From: Clostridia bacterium
GTDB lineage: Bacteria > Bacillota > Clostridia > Christensenellales > Borkfalkiaceae
Length of the DNA: 42,366 nt
Direction: 5' to 3'
Assembly: GCA_017467345.1 (NCBI GenBank)
Contig: JAFTSI010000003.1
Location: forward strand, 1-42,366
Shown: piece by piece, positions 1 through 7,384 of the stretch
How positions within the stretch are numbered: position 1 is the first letter of the stretch
Layout: every line of letters begins with the position of its first letter
Notes under the pieces: generated by a model
Databases searched by the model: none
The model's input: the letters and a program-made list of their open reading frames with translations, nothing else
What the model was told of the DNA's origin: nothing
Program-made: the position numbers and the translations under genes

Positions 1-70
1 AGTTGTGTGTGGGCTACCGTTAATTAATAATACTTTCATCAAAACACCTACTATTTTTATTTATATTTAC

Positions 71-92
71 AGTTTAACTTAAAAAGTTAACT
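71..92. repeat. Imperfect inverted repeat in the leading intergenic region
   Basis: AGTTTAACTT and AAGTTAACT can form a 9-bp stem with one bulged T around a 3-base loop. It may be the remains of a terminator for a gene upstream of the window. Apart from this and the tRNA promoter I see nothing in positions 1-217. Confidence 0.3.
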
Positions 93-141
93 ATTGCAAG
101 AAAAAATCTAAAAATATTTTATAATTTTGTCGCCTTTCTTA

Positions 142-170
142 TTGACAAACTTTTTTTTATTTTATATAAT
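142..170 (+). promoter_or_regulatory. Consensus sigma-A promoter of tRNA-Thr
   Basis: A perfect -35 box TTGACA (142-147) and a perfect -10 box TATAAT (165-170) are separated by exactly 17 bases. Transcription would begin near 177, about 40 bases before the tRNA. Confidence 0.85.
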
Positions 171-217
171 GATTAAGCGTTTTGAGATATGCTATTTCAA
201 TTCGCCTATATCACGGT

Positions 218-293
<76 letters not shown>

Positions 294-295
294 TT

Positions 296-322
296 AAAAA
301 GGCATCGGAAGATGTCTTTTTT
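296..322 (+). terminator. Rho-independent terminator of tRNA-Thr
   Basis: The stem GGCATC/GATGTC (one G-U pair) has a GGAA loop and is flanked by five A and six T. It starts just after the CCA end of the tRNA. Confidence 0.8.
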
Positions 323-396
323 ATAAAGAACATATTTGGTTTAACTTACGGACTTTATTATTAATACTACAACCATTTATAGTTCTTTTTTATTTT

Positions 397-426
397 AAAA
401 GGCGCTTTTTGTTAAAAGCGCCTTTT
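397..426. terminator. Bidirectional terminator between tRNA-Thr and the yolD-like gene
   Basis: A perfect 13-bp stem, AAAAGGCGCTTTT/AAAAGCGCCTTTT, surrounds a TGTT loop. It ends six bases from the stop codon of the minus-strand yolD-like gene, so it can stop transcription from both sides. Confidence 0.85.
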
Positions 427-431
427 CTCTT

Positions 432-740
432 TTATAATTTTTCAATTGAATAAATATCACTAAACGATATTACTTTTTTTACCAAAACAATCCTTTGACT
501 TATGGCATTTATTTCACTAACAAGCCCTTCATCAATTTCATAACAATCTTTATTATAATATTTTATTCTAATTAAATCACCTTTTTTAATATTATTAAGA
601 GTTTCGTTAATTTTAATTAAGTCTGTTTCTTCAAGGCTAATTTTATCGCATTTAATTTATGAAGTTTCTCTAACCATCACATCAAAGCCACGCAATGCCG
701 AAAAGGGCGCAAATTGTTTTGCACGGTCAATTCTATTCAT
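432..740 (-). pseudogene. YolD-like protein, interrupted by an in-frame stop
   Basis: The 102-codon frame begins MNRIDRAKQFAPFSALRGFD, the hallmark opening of YolD-like proteins, and ends with a typical beta-rich half (KKGDLIRIKYYNKDCYEID). YolD-like genes sit beside Y-family polymerases of the UvrX type in Firmicutes and their mobile elements, and that is the case here: the start overlaps the last 8 bases of the polymerase gene. Codon 28 is TAA (657-659), splitting the protein into 27 and 74 residues, while the frame on both sides remains coding-like. The precise role of YolD is not settled; it is thought to assist or regulate the polymerase. The single nonsense change suggests recent inactivation. 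Confidence 0.8.
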
Positions 741-2013
741 CTTCTCCACCGTTATGCCCTCCTACCATTTTATTGCGTTGCATAGCCGTTGCACCGTCTT
801 CATAACTTATTGCTTTTAAAATTGAGTTCTTTCCATACTTATTTTTAATATCTATTACAGTATTTAAGAGGTTTCTTTCTTTTTCTTCCTTTTTAGCATC
901 ACTAAACAAATCAAGTGTTAAATACTCTTCGCCAAGTAAGTTATTAAGCCCTATATTTATTTTGCGAACAGGCGCAACCCTATCAACCGTGCTTAAATAA
1001 TATTCTTCAAAAGCCTTTCTAAGCCTTATCGCAGAATTAGTATAAACAGGCAATTTTTTACTGCCACCCGTGGGCTTTATTGCTTCTTTTGAATAGTTAA
1101 TGTGTAGCGAAATTGAATTAGTAGCAAGTTTATTATCAACAAGTTCAAGCACTAATTTATCAACCATTTCTTTTAACACTATAAGCGCTTTATCATAAGT
1201 ATAATCTTTCATTAATATTTGTCCGTTAGATAAAGAACTACTTTTTGTTTTATAAGCGTGTATATCACTAATAGTGCAAGGCTCAATACCGTTGGCGTGG
1301 TCAATTAATATTTCAGCATTAACACCAAACTCTTTATAAATCTTCTTTTCGTTAGCGTGCGCAAGCCCACAAAGGTCTTTAATCCCCTACTTTTCAAGCC
1401 TATTAACAATTCCTTTGCCAAATCCCCACACATCAGTTAAAGGCTTATGGAACCAGATGGAACGCTTAAACTCTTTTTCATCTAAATCACCTATATAATC
1501 CCTTGCGTGTTTTGCCGTTATATCTAATGCAACTTTTGCTAAAAATAGGTTGTCGCCTATTCCAACAGTAGCACAAATCCCAGTTGAACGCATAACATCT
1601 TCAATCATCATCTTTGCAAGTTCTACTGCGCTTTTATCATATAATTTTATATAATCGGTAATATCTATAAAACAATCATCAACAGAATAAACATGTATAT
1701 CTTCTTATGAAACATATTTAAGGTAAATTGAATATATTTCGGCTGATTTTTGCATATAGAGTTTCATTCTTGGCTTAGCCATAATATATTCAATATTTTT
1801 TGGTATTTCAAATATTCTGCACCTATTTTTGATGCCAAGTTCTTTCATTTTTGGGGTTATTGCAAGGCAAACGGTGCCGTCACTTCTACTTGAATCGGCA
1901 ACCACTAAATTAGTCTTAAACGAGTCAAGCCCAAGTTCAACACATTCAACTGATGCATAAAAACTTTTTAAGTCAATACACATATAAGTTTTTTTATTTG
2001 CAACACTATCCAT
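733..2013 (-). pseudogene. Y-family DNA polymerase (UvrX/DinB-like), two in-frame stops
   Basis: One continuous frame of 426 codons, full length for UvrX-type translesion polymerases, carries TAA at 1705-1707 and TAG at 1387-1389. It contains the N-terminal catalytic motif DLKSFYASVE, the second catalytic motif as YSVDDCFIDIT (family usually S-x-D-E, so the Glu is Asp here), the palm/fingers helices, and a C-terminal little-finger region reaching LDLFSD. I translated the segments between the stops and found no frameshift and no other stop. Each stop could come from a single base change (for example TTG to TAG in RLEK-stop-GIKDL). It overlaps the yolD-like gene by 8 bases, a normal UvrX-YolD operon. 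Inactivation is the simplest reading; readthrough cannot be excluded. Confidence 0.85.
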
Positions 2014-2019
2014 ATTTTT

Positions 2020-2028
2020 ATTATAACA
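2020..2028 (-). promoter_or_regulatory. Extended -10 promoter abutting the polymerase start
   Basis: On the minus strand TGTTATAAT (TGn plus a perfect -10) ends only six bases before the ATG at 2013. No ribosome binding site precedes that ATG, so a transcript from here would be leaderless or nearly so. No good -35 box is visible. A GAAC half-site just upstream (2035-2038) is followed by a poor partner, so a LexA box is doubtful. Confidence 0.5.
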
Positions 2029-2056
2029 CTTTTGTTCTTAAAAATCCACAAAAACC

Positions 2057-2088
2057 AAAACGCGCTTACCCTTTTAAGCGCGTTTTTT
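2057..2088. terminator. Strong terminator, probably the original rlmCD terminator
   Basis: CGCGCTT (2061-2067) pairs with AAGCGCG (2076-2082), flanked by AAAA and TTTTTT, so it can act on both strands. On the minus strand it directly follows the displaced rlmCD-like tail, whose stop codon lies at the edge of the stem. Confidence 0.85.
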
Positions 2089-2148
2089 AATTATATTTAC
2101 ATCTTTTTTATTTACTAATTTTTCAAGGCAAACAACAGTTTCAACAAA
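2074..2148 (-). pseudogene. Displaced 3' end of an rlmCD-type gene
   Basis: The minus strand reads FVETVVCLEKLVNKKDVN and continues to a stop at 2074-2076. VETVVCL matches the conserved end of RlmCD/RumA-family methyltransferases, and the intact rlmCD upstream ends with IETVVCLTRK. At DNA level 14 of 16 bases agree between 2127-2142 and 2967-2982. No start codon or methyltransferase body precedes the fragment. It looks like the original end of rlmCD, cut off by insertion of the 2169-2855 region, which supplied the present end. The similarity and position are seen; the insertion history is inference. Confidence 0.55.
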
Positions 2149-2168
2149 AAAACTACAAAAAATATAAT

Positions 2169-2855
2169 TTAAGCAATTTCAATTTGCCAAAAAATATTTT
2201 TACACTTGATATAAGGCTCTCCCATTTCAGCATTATAATCACAACCATCAATCCAACCTGCAAACCCATCTAATACCTTAAACGAAAAACCATCTTCTGT
2301 TTTCTTAATTTCCGAATCCAAGATTAAACCAACTTTTTCATTGAAGTCTGCATCAATAATTCCATCAAAAGTTACAGTAATATAGCACCCCCATGTTGTA
2401 TCAAAGCGAATTACAACACTATCTCCCCTTTCTTCATATTCGCATATTAAAGAATCATGAAATCCAAATGCAACATTTTCAAGCGTAGCAATATCTTTCT
2501 CATTTTTTATCTCAATGAATTTAGGAACACATATATTCTTGCAATAGTCTTTGAATAAAGGAAATTTCTCAATACTTACGCCCTTATTTGACTTAAGCGC
2601 CTTAAACAAAGATTTATCGTTGATTACCCAATCATATCCAGAAAACCCTCTACCAATTATATCAAAATCGTTTTCAAGCACAAAAATATTTCTATTAATT
2701 TTACGAAAGCCCAAATCCCACATTTTAATTTTCTTTATTTTTTTAAATGTTTCATCAAAAACAATTGCCTCTGATTTCCAACCAACATATTTCAAGGCAA
2801 ATATCGGCGAAACATAGGTAGAACCGTCTTTCTTCTTTATAATACCATAAGTCAC
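2169..2855 (-). CDS. Orphan protein of unknown function, possible cargo at the rlmCD site
   Basis: This 228-residue soluble protein has no signal peptide or membrane segment and I do not recognise its family. The N-terminal half is basic (KKIKKIKMWDLGFRK). The C-terminal half carries GFHDSLI near residue 131 followed by alternating beta-like segments (VVIRFDTTWGCYITVTFD). Similar F-H-D-S layouts occur in immunity-like and other small accessory proteins, but that is only a resemblance. The start is GTG at 2855, supported by AAAGGAG ten bases upstream; TTGACT with a weak TATAGA-like -10 lies further up. It is alone between rlmCD and a displaced rlmCD tail, which suggests acquired cargo rather than a core gene. 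Confidence 0.75.
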   Translation of the reverse strand: MTYGIIKKKDGSTYVSPIFALKYVGWKSEAIVFDETFKKIKKIKMWDLGFRKINRNIFVLENDFDIIGRGFSGYDWVINDKSLFKALKSNKGVSIEKFPLFKDYCKNICVPKFIEIKNEKDIATLENVAFGFHDSLICEYEERGDSVVIRFDTTWGCYITVTFDGIIDADFNEKVGLILDSEIKKTEDGFSFKVLDGFAGWIDGCDYNAEMGEPYIKCKNIFWQIEIA

Positions 2856-2952
2856 TTTGTATCAACTCCTTTAAACATGTTATTTAAAAATCTATAAATT
2901 AATTTTTGAATTTTAGTCAAAAACATGTGATTGTGCCAATTTAAAAGTCATT

Positions 2953-4359
2953 TCATTTTCGTGTCAGACAAACGACAGTTTCTATGTGTTTGGTTTGTGG
3001 GAACATATCAAATGGTTTTACACAAGTTAATTCATATCTTGGCGTATAATCTTTAACCTTTCTAATTTGGCCATCTTCACACTTTAATGAGCCGACCAAA
3101 AGACCTATGTCGCGAGCAAGAGTTGAGGGCTTGCACGAAACATAAACAATTTTTTCTATGCCGCTTTTAATGATAGAATCAATAACGGTTAAATCGCAAC
3201 CCTTTCTTGGTGGGTCTAACACCAAACATAATTTGCTACCCTTTGCCCTTTCTTCTTTTATTAGATTAGGCAAAATATCTTCACATTTACCGCAATAGTT
3301 AACAATTTTATCACTTAAACCGTTAATCAAAGCAAGTTCGTTTGCGTTTTTAACGGCTTCTTCTATTATTTCAATACCGTAAGCATTTTTTGCTTTAACT
3401 GATAATAAAGCCGTCATAAGCCCTGCGCCACTATAAGCATCAACAACGGTAGTATGTAAATCAGCATCAACTAAATCTCTAACAGTAGAGTAAAGTTTTA
3501 AACAAACATCATTATTAACTTGCATAAAACTTCTAACGCCTATTTTATATTTAATTCCAAATGCTTCGGCAATATAGTGTGGCTTGCCATAAACCAGTTC
3601 AAAATCGTTGCCATATATCACATTAGATTTTTTAGAATTGTAATTTATGTATAAAGAAAACTCACCCTTAAGTTTTGAAGATAATATTTCAATTAAACTA
3701 TCAATACCCTTAGGTTTTTTATCTAAAACTACTAAAGTGATAATTAAATTGCCTTCAATTTCTTTAACAGTAATTTCCCTTAAATCGCCAGAGTGAGTAA
3801 TTTCATCATAGCCAACAATGTTAAAATCTAAAATATACTTTTTAAAGCAAGAAATAATTGTTTTAGTCCAGTCAGGGTTTATAGGGCAATCATCTATAGG
3901 GATTATTCTATGAGAGTTTTCTGCATAAAAGCCTATTTCGGTTTTGCCATTTACAATTCCAACAGGCAATTGAAGTTTATTTCTATACCCAAACTCTAAC
4001 CCACTTTTAACGGCGGGCTTAACTTCCACTTTTAAGTCGGCAATTTTAGAAAAGCATTTTTCAATATTTTCTTCTTTTAATTTAAGTTGATTTTGGTATC
4101 GTAAATGTTGAAGTTGACAACCACCACATTTTTCAAAAACTGCACACTTTGGCCTTATTCTATTTTCGGCAGGCGTTAAAACTTCTAATATTTTACCGTA
4201 AGCAAACTTTGAAGAAACTTTAAGTATTTTATACCTAACCTTTTCCCCAACAAGGCCAAATGGCAAAAAAACAACTAAATTGTCAAATTTTAACACCCCT
4301 TCGCCTTCGCTACCCATATCGGTGATAACACCTATGTATTCATCATTTTTTCTTATCAT
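2953..4359 (-). CDS. rlmCD: 23S rRNA (uracil-C5)-methyltransferase RlmCD
   Basis: It transfers a methyl group from SAM to C5 of uridines in 23S rRNA; Gram-positive RlmCD enzymes modify two sites. Residues 1-60 form the TRAM RNA-binding domain. Cysteines 72, 78 and 81 (CAVFEKCGGC) plus one in DDCPINP match the iron-sulfur cluster ligands. The C-terminal Rossmann domain has VVDAYSGAGLMTALL, the motif LVLDPPRKGC and the catalytic cysteine in YVSCKPSTLARD. The 468 residues are a normal length. It is the last gene of the trpS-led run, four bases after the membrane protein gene, with no visible ribosome binding site, so translation may be coupled. Its final codons (TVVCLTRK) appear to have been supplied by an insertion; a similar tail lies 840 bp downstream. 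Confidence 0.93.
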   Translation of the reverse strand: MIRKNDEYIGVITDMGSEGEGVLKFDNLVVFLPFGLVGEKVRYKILKVSSKFAYGKILEVLTPAENRIRPKCAVFEKCGGCQLQHLRYQNQLKLKEENIEKCFSKIADLKVEVKPAVKSGLEFGYRNKLQLPVGIVNGKTEIGFYAENSHRIIPIDDCPINPDWTKTIISCFKKYILDFNIVGYDEITHSGDLREITVKEIEGNLIITLVVLDKKPKGIDSLIEILSSKLKGEFSLYINYNSKKSNVIYGNDFELVYGKPHYIAEAFGIKYKIGVRSFMQVNNDVCLKLYSTVRDLVDADLHTTVVDAYSGAGLMTALLSVKAKNAYGIEIIEEAVKNANELALINGLSDKIVNYCGKCEDILPNLIKEERAKGSKLCLVLDPPRKGCDLTVIDSIIKSGIEKIVYVSCKPSTLARDIGLLVGSLKCEDGQIRKVKDYTPRYELTCVKPFDMFPQTKHIETVVCLTRK

Positions 4360-4363
4360 AGTT

Positions 4364-4897
4364 CTATTTTATAATTTTAGATAGATATCTGTCAATAGTA
4401 ATTTTTGCAATCCAAATAAATCTGTCGTAAACAAAGTATAATACAATTCCTATAACTGCAACTATAGGCAATATATATGGCGCTAAAACTTCAGGCAAAT
4501 CATTTATTTCAATACCCATAAATGCAGTATAGTAAAAATACAAACCAAAACAAGTTGCCACGCACCATATTAAACCTATAACAATAAACAAGTATTTATT
4601 AAGGTTTTTTTCAAGAAGTTTGTTTCTAACTATGGGATAAACACCAAAGAAAACAAAATATGCTGGGAATACTAAACTTAAAATATTAAAACCACTAATT
4701 AAAAAGGCTAAAAGTCCACCTGCCAAAAAAGCAAGCAGACTTCCTTTATACGATTTTAAGTAAAGTGGTAATAAAACAAAAATTGAAGCAATAACAACCG
4801 ATATTAAATCAACAAACTCAATATATGCGCCAAGTGTTAAAAACACCGCTATAAAACTTGCCGAAACGGCAGAAATTGCAAGTAATTTACTCTTCAT
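4364..4897 (-). CDS. Small integral membrane protein of unknown function
   Basis: The 177-residue protein is almost entirely hydrophobic, with five to six membrane segments: roughly residues 5-25, 29-47, 53-73, 75-92, 100-125 and 138-158. It ends in a short basic tail. The glycine-rich segment GSLLAFLAGGLLAFLISG recalls small transporter subunits, but no family motif identifies it. The ATG shares one base with the stop of the J-protein gene (TAATG), so it is probably translated by re-initiation. Its place between the DUF5685/J-protein pair and rlmCD suggests membership of the same operon, and perhaps the same envelope-linked process as the first two. I cannot give a function. Confidence 0.75.
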   Translation of the reverse strand: MKSKLLAISAVSASFIAVFLTLGAYIEFVDLISVVIASIFVLLPLYLKSYKGSLLAFLAGGLLAFLISGFNILSLVFPAYFVFFGVYPIVRNKLLEKNLNKYLFIVIGLIWCVATCFGLYFYYTAFMGIEINDLPEVLAPYILPIVAVIGIVLYFVYDRFIWIAKITIDRYLSKIIK

Positions 4898-5502
4898 TAT
4901 CTACAACAACCGTTACAAAGCATATTAATACAACACCAAGTGGTGCAACAATCAATAAAGTTAGCGCAACCATTACCACCCATTTGGGCTTGATTATTAT
5001 CTGCATGTGCGCCAGAATAATTAGCATTACCTGAACGGAATTGTTGTTCATTAAAAGCAAGCCTTTCGTTCAACTTATTTAATGCATCACGATATTTAGA
5101 ATTACTTTTATCTAAATCAACGGCAATTTCAAGTTGTTTTTTACATTCGTTATACCAGTTTTTCTTATAGAAAACTACTGATTGCAAATAATGCCACTCT
5201 GCATTTCTGTTAGCAATACTATCTAAAAGGTCTTGCGCTTTATTAACTTCGCCCTTTTTCAAGCATTCTTCCACTTGAGAAAAATCGGTATTATCATTAC
5301 TGTTTGAAGAAAACAATCTTGCAGATTTAATTTCGTTATATGCTTCTTCAATTTTGGTTAATTTTTTAGCGGCTTCATTACCTGCATCACCTTCTAAAAA
5401 TCTATCGCGACTATATTTATCTTTTAAAGTTTTATAGGCGTTATCAACCTCAACATCAGTTGCATTTTCGGTTAATCCTAATATTTTGTAGTATTCTTGC
5501 AT
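4897..5502 (-). CDS. J-domain-like protein without HPD, TPR-like middle, Cys-rich tail
   Basis: Residues 1-60 fit a J domain (YYKILGLTENATDVEVDNAY), but the HPD tripeptide needed to stimulate DnaK ATPase is replaced by SRD at 31-33, so it is unlikely to be a normal Hsp70 co-chaperone. Residues 75-150 form a helical repeat region similar to TPR (NAEWHYLQSVVFYKKNWYNE). The last 27 residues hold eight cysteines, four of the eight in CC pairs flanking other cysteines, suggesting metal or cluster binding. Proteins of this layout commonly neighbour DUF5685 genes in Clostridia. The two genes overlap by 25 bases here, and the start is supported by GGAGA eight bases upstream. Confidence 0.85.
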   Translation of the reverse strand: MQEYYKILGLTENATDVEVDNAYKTLKDKYSRDRFLEGDAGNEAAKKLTKIEEAYNEIKSARLFSSNSNDNTDFSQVEECLKKGEVNKAQDLLDSIANRNAEWHYLQSVVFYKKNWYNECKKQLEIAVDLDKSNSKYRDALNKLNERLAFNEQQFRSGNANYSGAHADNNQAQMGGNGCANFIDCCTTWCCINMLCNGCCR

Positions 5503-6344
5503 TTACAGTTCTCCATTATTTTTTTAGTTTGAGCATTAAGCCCCAAAAATAAAATATTATCAGTTAAATCATGATTAAAATTATACTTTATAGCCCTTGC
5601 GCATCCGTTTATGTCAGACAAAATATAGCCAAAAAGTCTTTCTAATTCCTTGCGATTTTGCGAAATAAACATTTCTTTTGATTTGGCATCTGCGTAGCAG
5701 TTAACAAATATGTTATAAGAGCCTTTTTTAATATCCTTATCAAAATCATCAAGCGCATCTATTAAGTAAATCCACTTGCCTAACCCATATGATAAGTTAA
5801 GCAATTCTTCATGACTACCATCACCCACTAAACAAGAAACAATATCGCGCATCATACTGCCAAATGGGTCGGCAACAATATCAATGCTTGCACAATTTTC
5901 CTTTTCAAGTTTAATTAATTTTTGATAATATTTAGAAACAATTTTATCAAGTTCTGGCTCTTTTTTTATCGCCTTTTTATATGGCTTTTTGAAAAAGGCT
6001 TTTTTAATTCCGCCCTTTTTTTCATCTAAAACATCATCGGCGCATTTATGATAAGCAAGTATAACATTAAGTGCACCTATTCTTTTAGATAGTTCATCAA
6101 CCTTTGCCATAGGCTTGCGCCTAAACCAATGAATAATACAGCGTTGTTTTTCAATAACCACATCATTATTCATATAGTTATGAAGCAGTACTGACAAAAA
6201 GGTTAAATCATAGTTTAAACAAAATCTTCCCCTATTTCCACACGACTTACCTATTGCCTTACATAGCCCACAATACATTGATTGATATAAAACCGTATCT
6301 TTAACTATTAAATTTTGATAATCGGTTTTAACATAGCCGAACAT
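5478..6344 (-). CDS. DUF5685 family protein
   Basis: The opening MFGYVKTDYQ followed by YQSMYCGLCKAIG is typical of DUF5685, a helical family of unknown function. Two Asp-rich sites stand out: DDVLDE at 103-108 and DALDDFDKD at 196-204, followed by KKGSYN. Their spacing and sequence resemble the two metal-binding motifs of class I isoprenoid synthases, which is inference from motif shape only. DPFGSMMRDIV (159-169) is another conserved-looking patch. The start codon lies one base after trpS, with AAGGGG in the trpS end as ribosome binding site, and the end overlaps the J-protein start by 25 bases, so the two are translationally coupled. Confidence 0.85.
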   Translation of the reverse strand: MFGYVKTDYQNLIVKDTVLYQSMYCGLCKAIGKSCGNRGRFCLNYDLTFLSVLLHNYMNNDVVIEKQRCIIHWFRRKPMAKVDELSKRIGALNVILAYHKCADDVLDEKKGGIKKAFFKKPYKKAIKKEPELDKIVSKYYQKLIKLEKENCASIDIVADPFGSMMRDIVSCLVGDGSHEELLNLSYGLGKWIYLIDALDDFDKDIKKGSYNIFVNCYADAKSKEMFISQNRKELERLFGYILSDINGCARAIKYNFNHDLTDNILFLGLNAQTKKIMENCKCKNTTKY

Positions 6345-6345
6345 C

Positions 6346-7350
6346 TTAACCCCTTATGCGTGGAACTAACCCCACTTTCTTATAAACTTTATTAAGAGTT
6401 TTATAAGCGACATATTGAGCGCGTTCTGCACCGCTTTTCAATACGCTATCTAAATAATCTTTACTTTGCAATAATTTATTCTTTTCTTGCCTAATAGGCT
6501 CAATAACATCTGCAACGGCTTCGCCAACTCTAACCTTAAACTCACCGTAGCCTTTTCCTTCAAACTCTTTTTCGGCTTCTTCAATAGTTTTATCAGTAAA
6601 TGCCGAATAAATAGTTAAAAGGTTTGTTATACCCTTTTTATTTTCATCACAAACAATTCTATTATCGCTATCAGTAACTGCCCTTTTGAACTTTCTAACG
6701 ATAGTTGCAGGGTCATCATTCATAGAGATAAATGCATTTTCGTTTGCATCTGACTTACTCATTTTGCGTTCAGGCTCACATAAACTCATTACTCTTGCGC
6801 CATTTTTTGCAAAATAACCTTCGGGAACTTTGAAAGTTTCGCCAAAACGATTATTAAACCTAATTGCTAAATCACGCGTAAGTTCTAAATGTTGCTTTTG
6901 GTCTGCCCCGATAGGAACAAGTTCTGTTTGATAAAGCAAAATATCAGATGCCATTAATACTGGATAATCCATTAATCCCATATTAATATTATCTTCATGT
7001 TTTAAACTTTTATCTTTAAATTGCGTCATTCTTGATAATTCGCCTGGGTAAGTTACAGTATTTAATATCCAAGTAAGTTCGGCATGGCATGGAACATGCG
7101 ATTGCGCGAACAATATAGATTCATCTGGATTAATACCACAAGCAATATAAAGCGCAGTAAGTTCATATGTGTTTTTTCTTAAAACTGCAGGGTCTTGCTT
7201 AACTGTTAAAGTATGAAGGTCTGCAACAGAGAAAATACTGTTATAATCGCTTTGTAATTTTTTAAAGTTTCTAAGCGCACCAAGGTAGTTGCCTATAGTT
7301 AGTATTCCACTTGGTTGAATTGCGCTAAATAATACCTTTTTATCTTCCAT
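6346..7350 (-). CDS. trpS: Tryptophan--tRNA ligase
   Basis: It charges tRNA-Trp with tryptophan using ATP in the cytoplasm. The class I signature motifs are both present: the HIGH-type sequence as PSGILTIGNYLGALRNF (13-29) and KMSKS at 196-200. GADQKQHLELTRD in the middle is also typical. The 334 residues are standard for the bacterial enzyme. The leader is short (34 bases to thrC) with only a weak AGGT, and there is no room for a T-box, so it is probably co-transcribed with thrC. The DUF5685 gene follows after one base. Confidence 0.96.
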   Translation of the reverse strand: MEDKKVLFSAIQPSGILTIGNYLGALRNFKKLQSDYNSIFSVADLHTLTVKQDPAVLRKNTYELTALYIACGINPDESILFAQSHVPCHAELTWILNTVTYPGELSRMTQFKDKSLKHEDNINMGLMDYPVLMASDILLYQTELVPIGADQKQHLELTRDLAIRFNNRFGETFKVPEGYFAKNGARVMSLCEPERKMSKSDANENAFISMNDDPATIVRKFKRAVTDSDNRIVCDENKKGITNLLTIYSAFTDKTIEEAEKEFEGKGYGEFKVRVGEAVADVIEPIRQEKNKLLQSKDYLDSVLKSGAERAQYVAYKTLNKVYKKVGLVPRIRG

Positions 7351-7384
7351 AATTATATAATACCTAAATTAAAAATATATTGAA

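Noticed and set aside
1387-1707. UAG or UAA reassigned to an amino acid
   Set aside because: TAG and TAA end many intact genes in the window at the expected lengths, so a general code change does not fit.
2026-2048. LexA/SOS box before the Y-family polymerase
   Set aside because: Only one half-site (GAAC) matches; the partner GTGT has two mismatches to the consensus.
7351-7384. T-box riboswitch before trpS
   Set aside because: The gap to thrC is only 34 bases, far too short for a T-box leader. The thrC leader is also too short.
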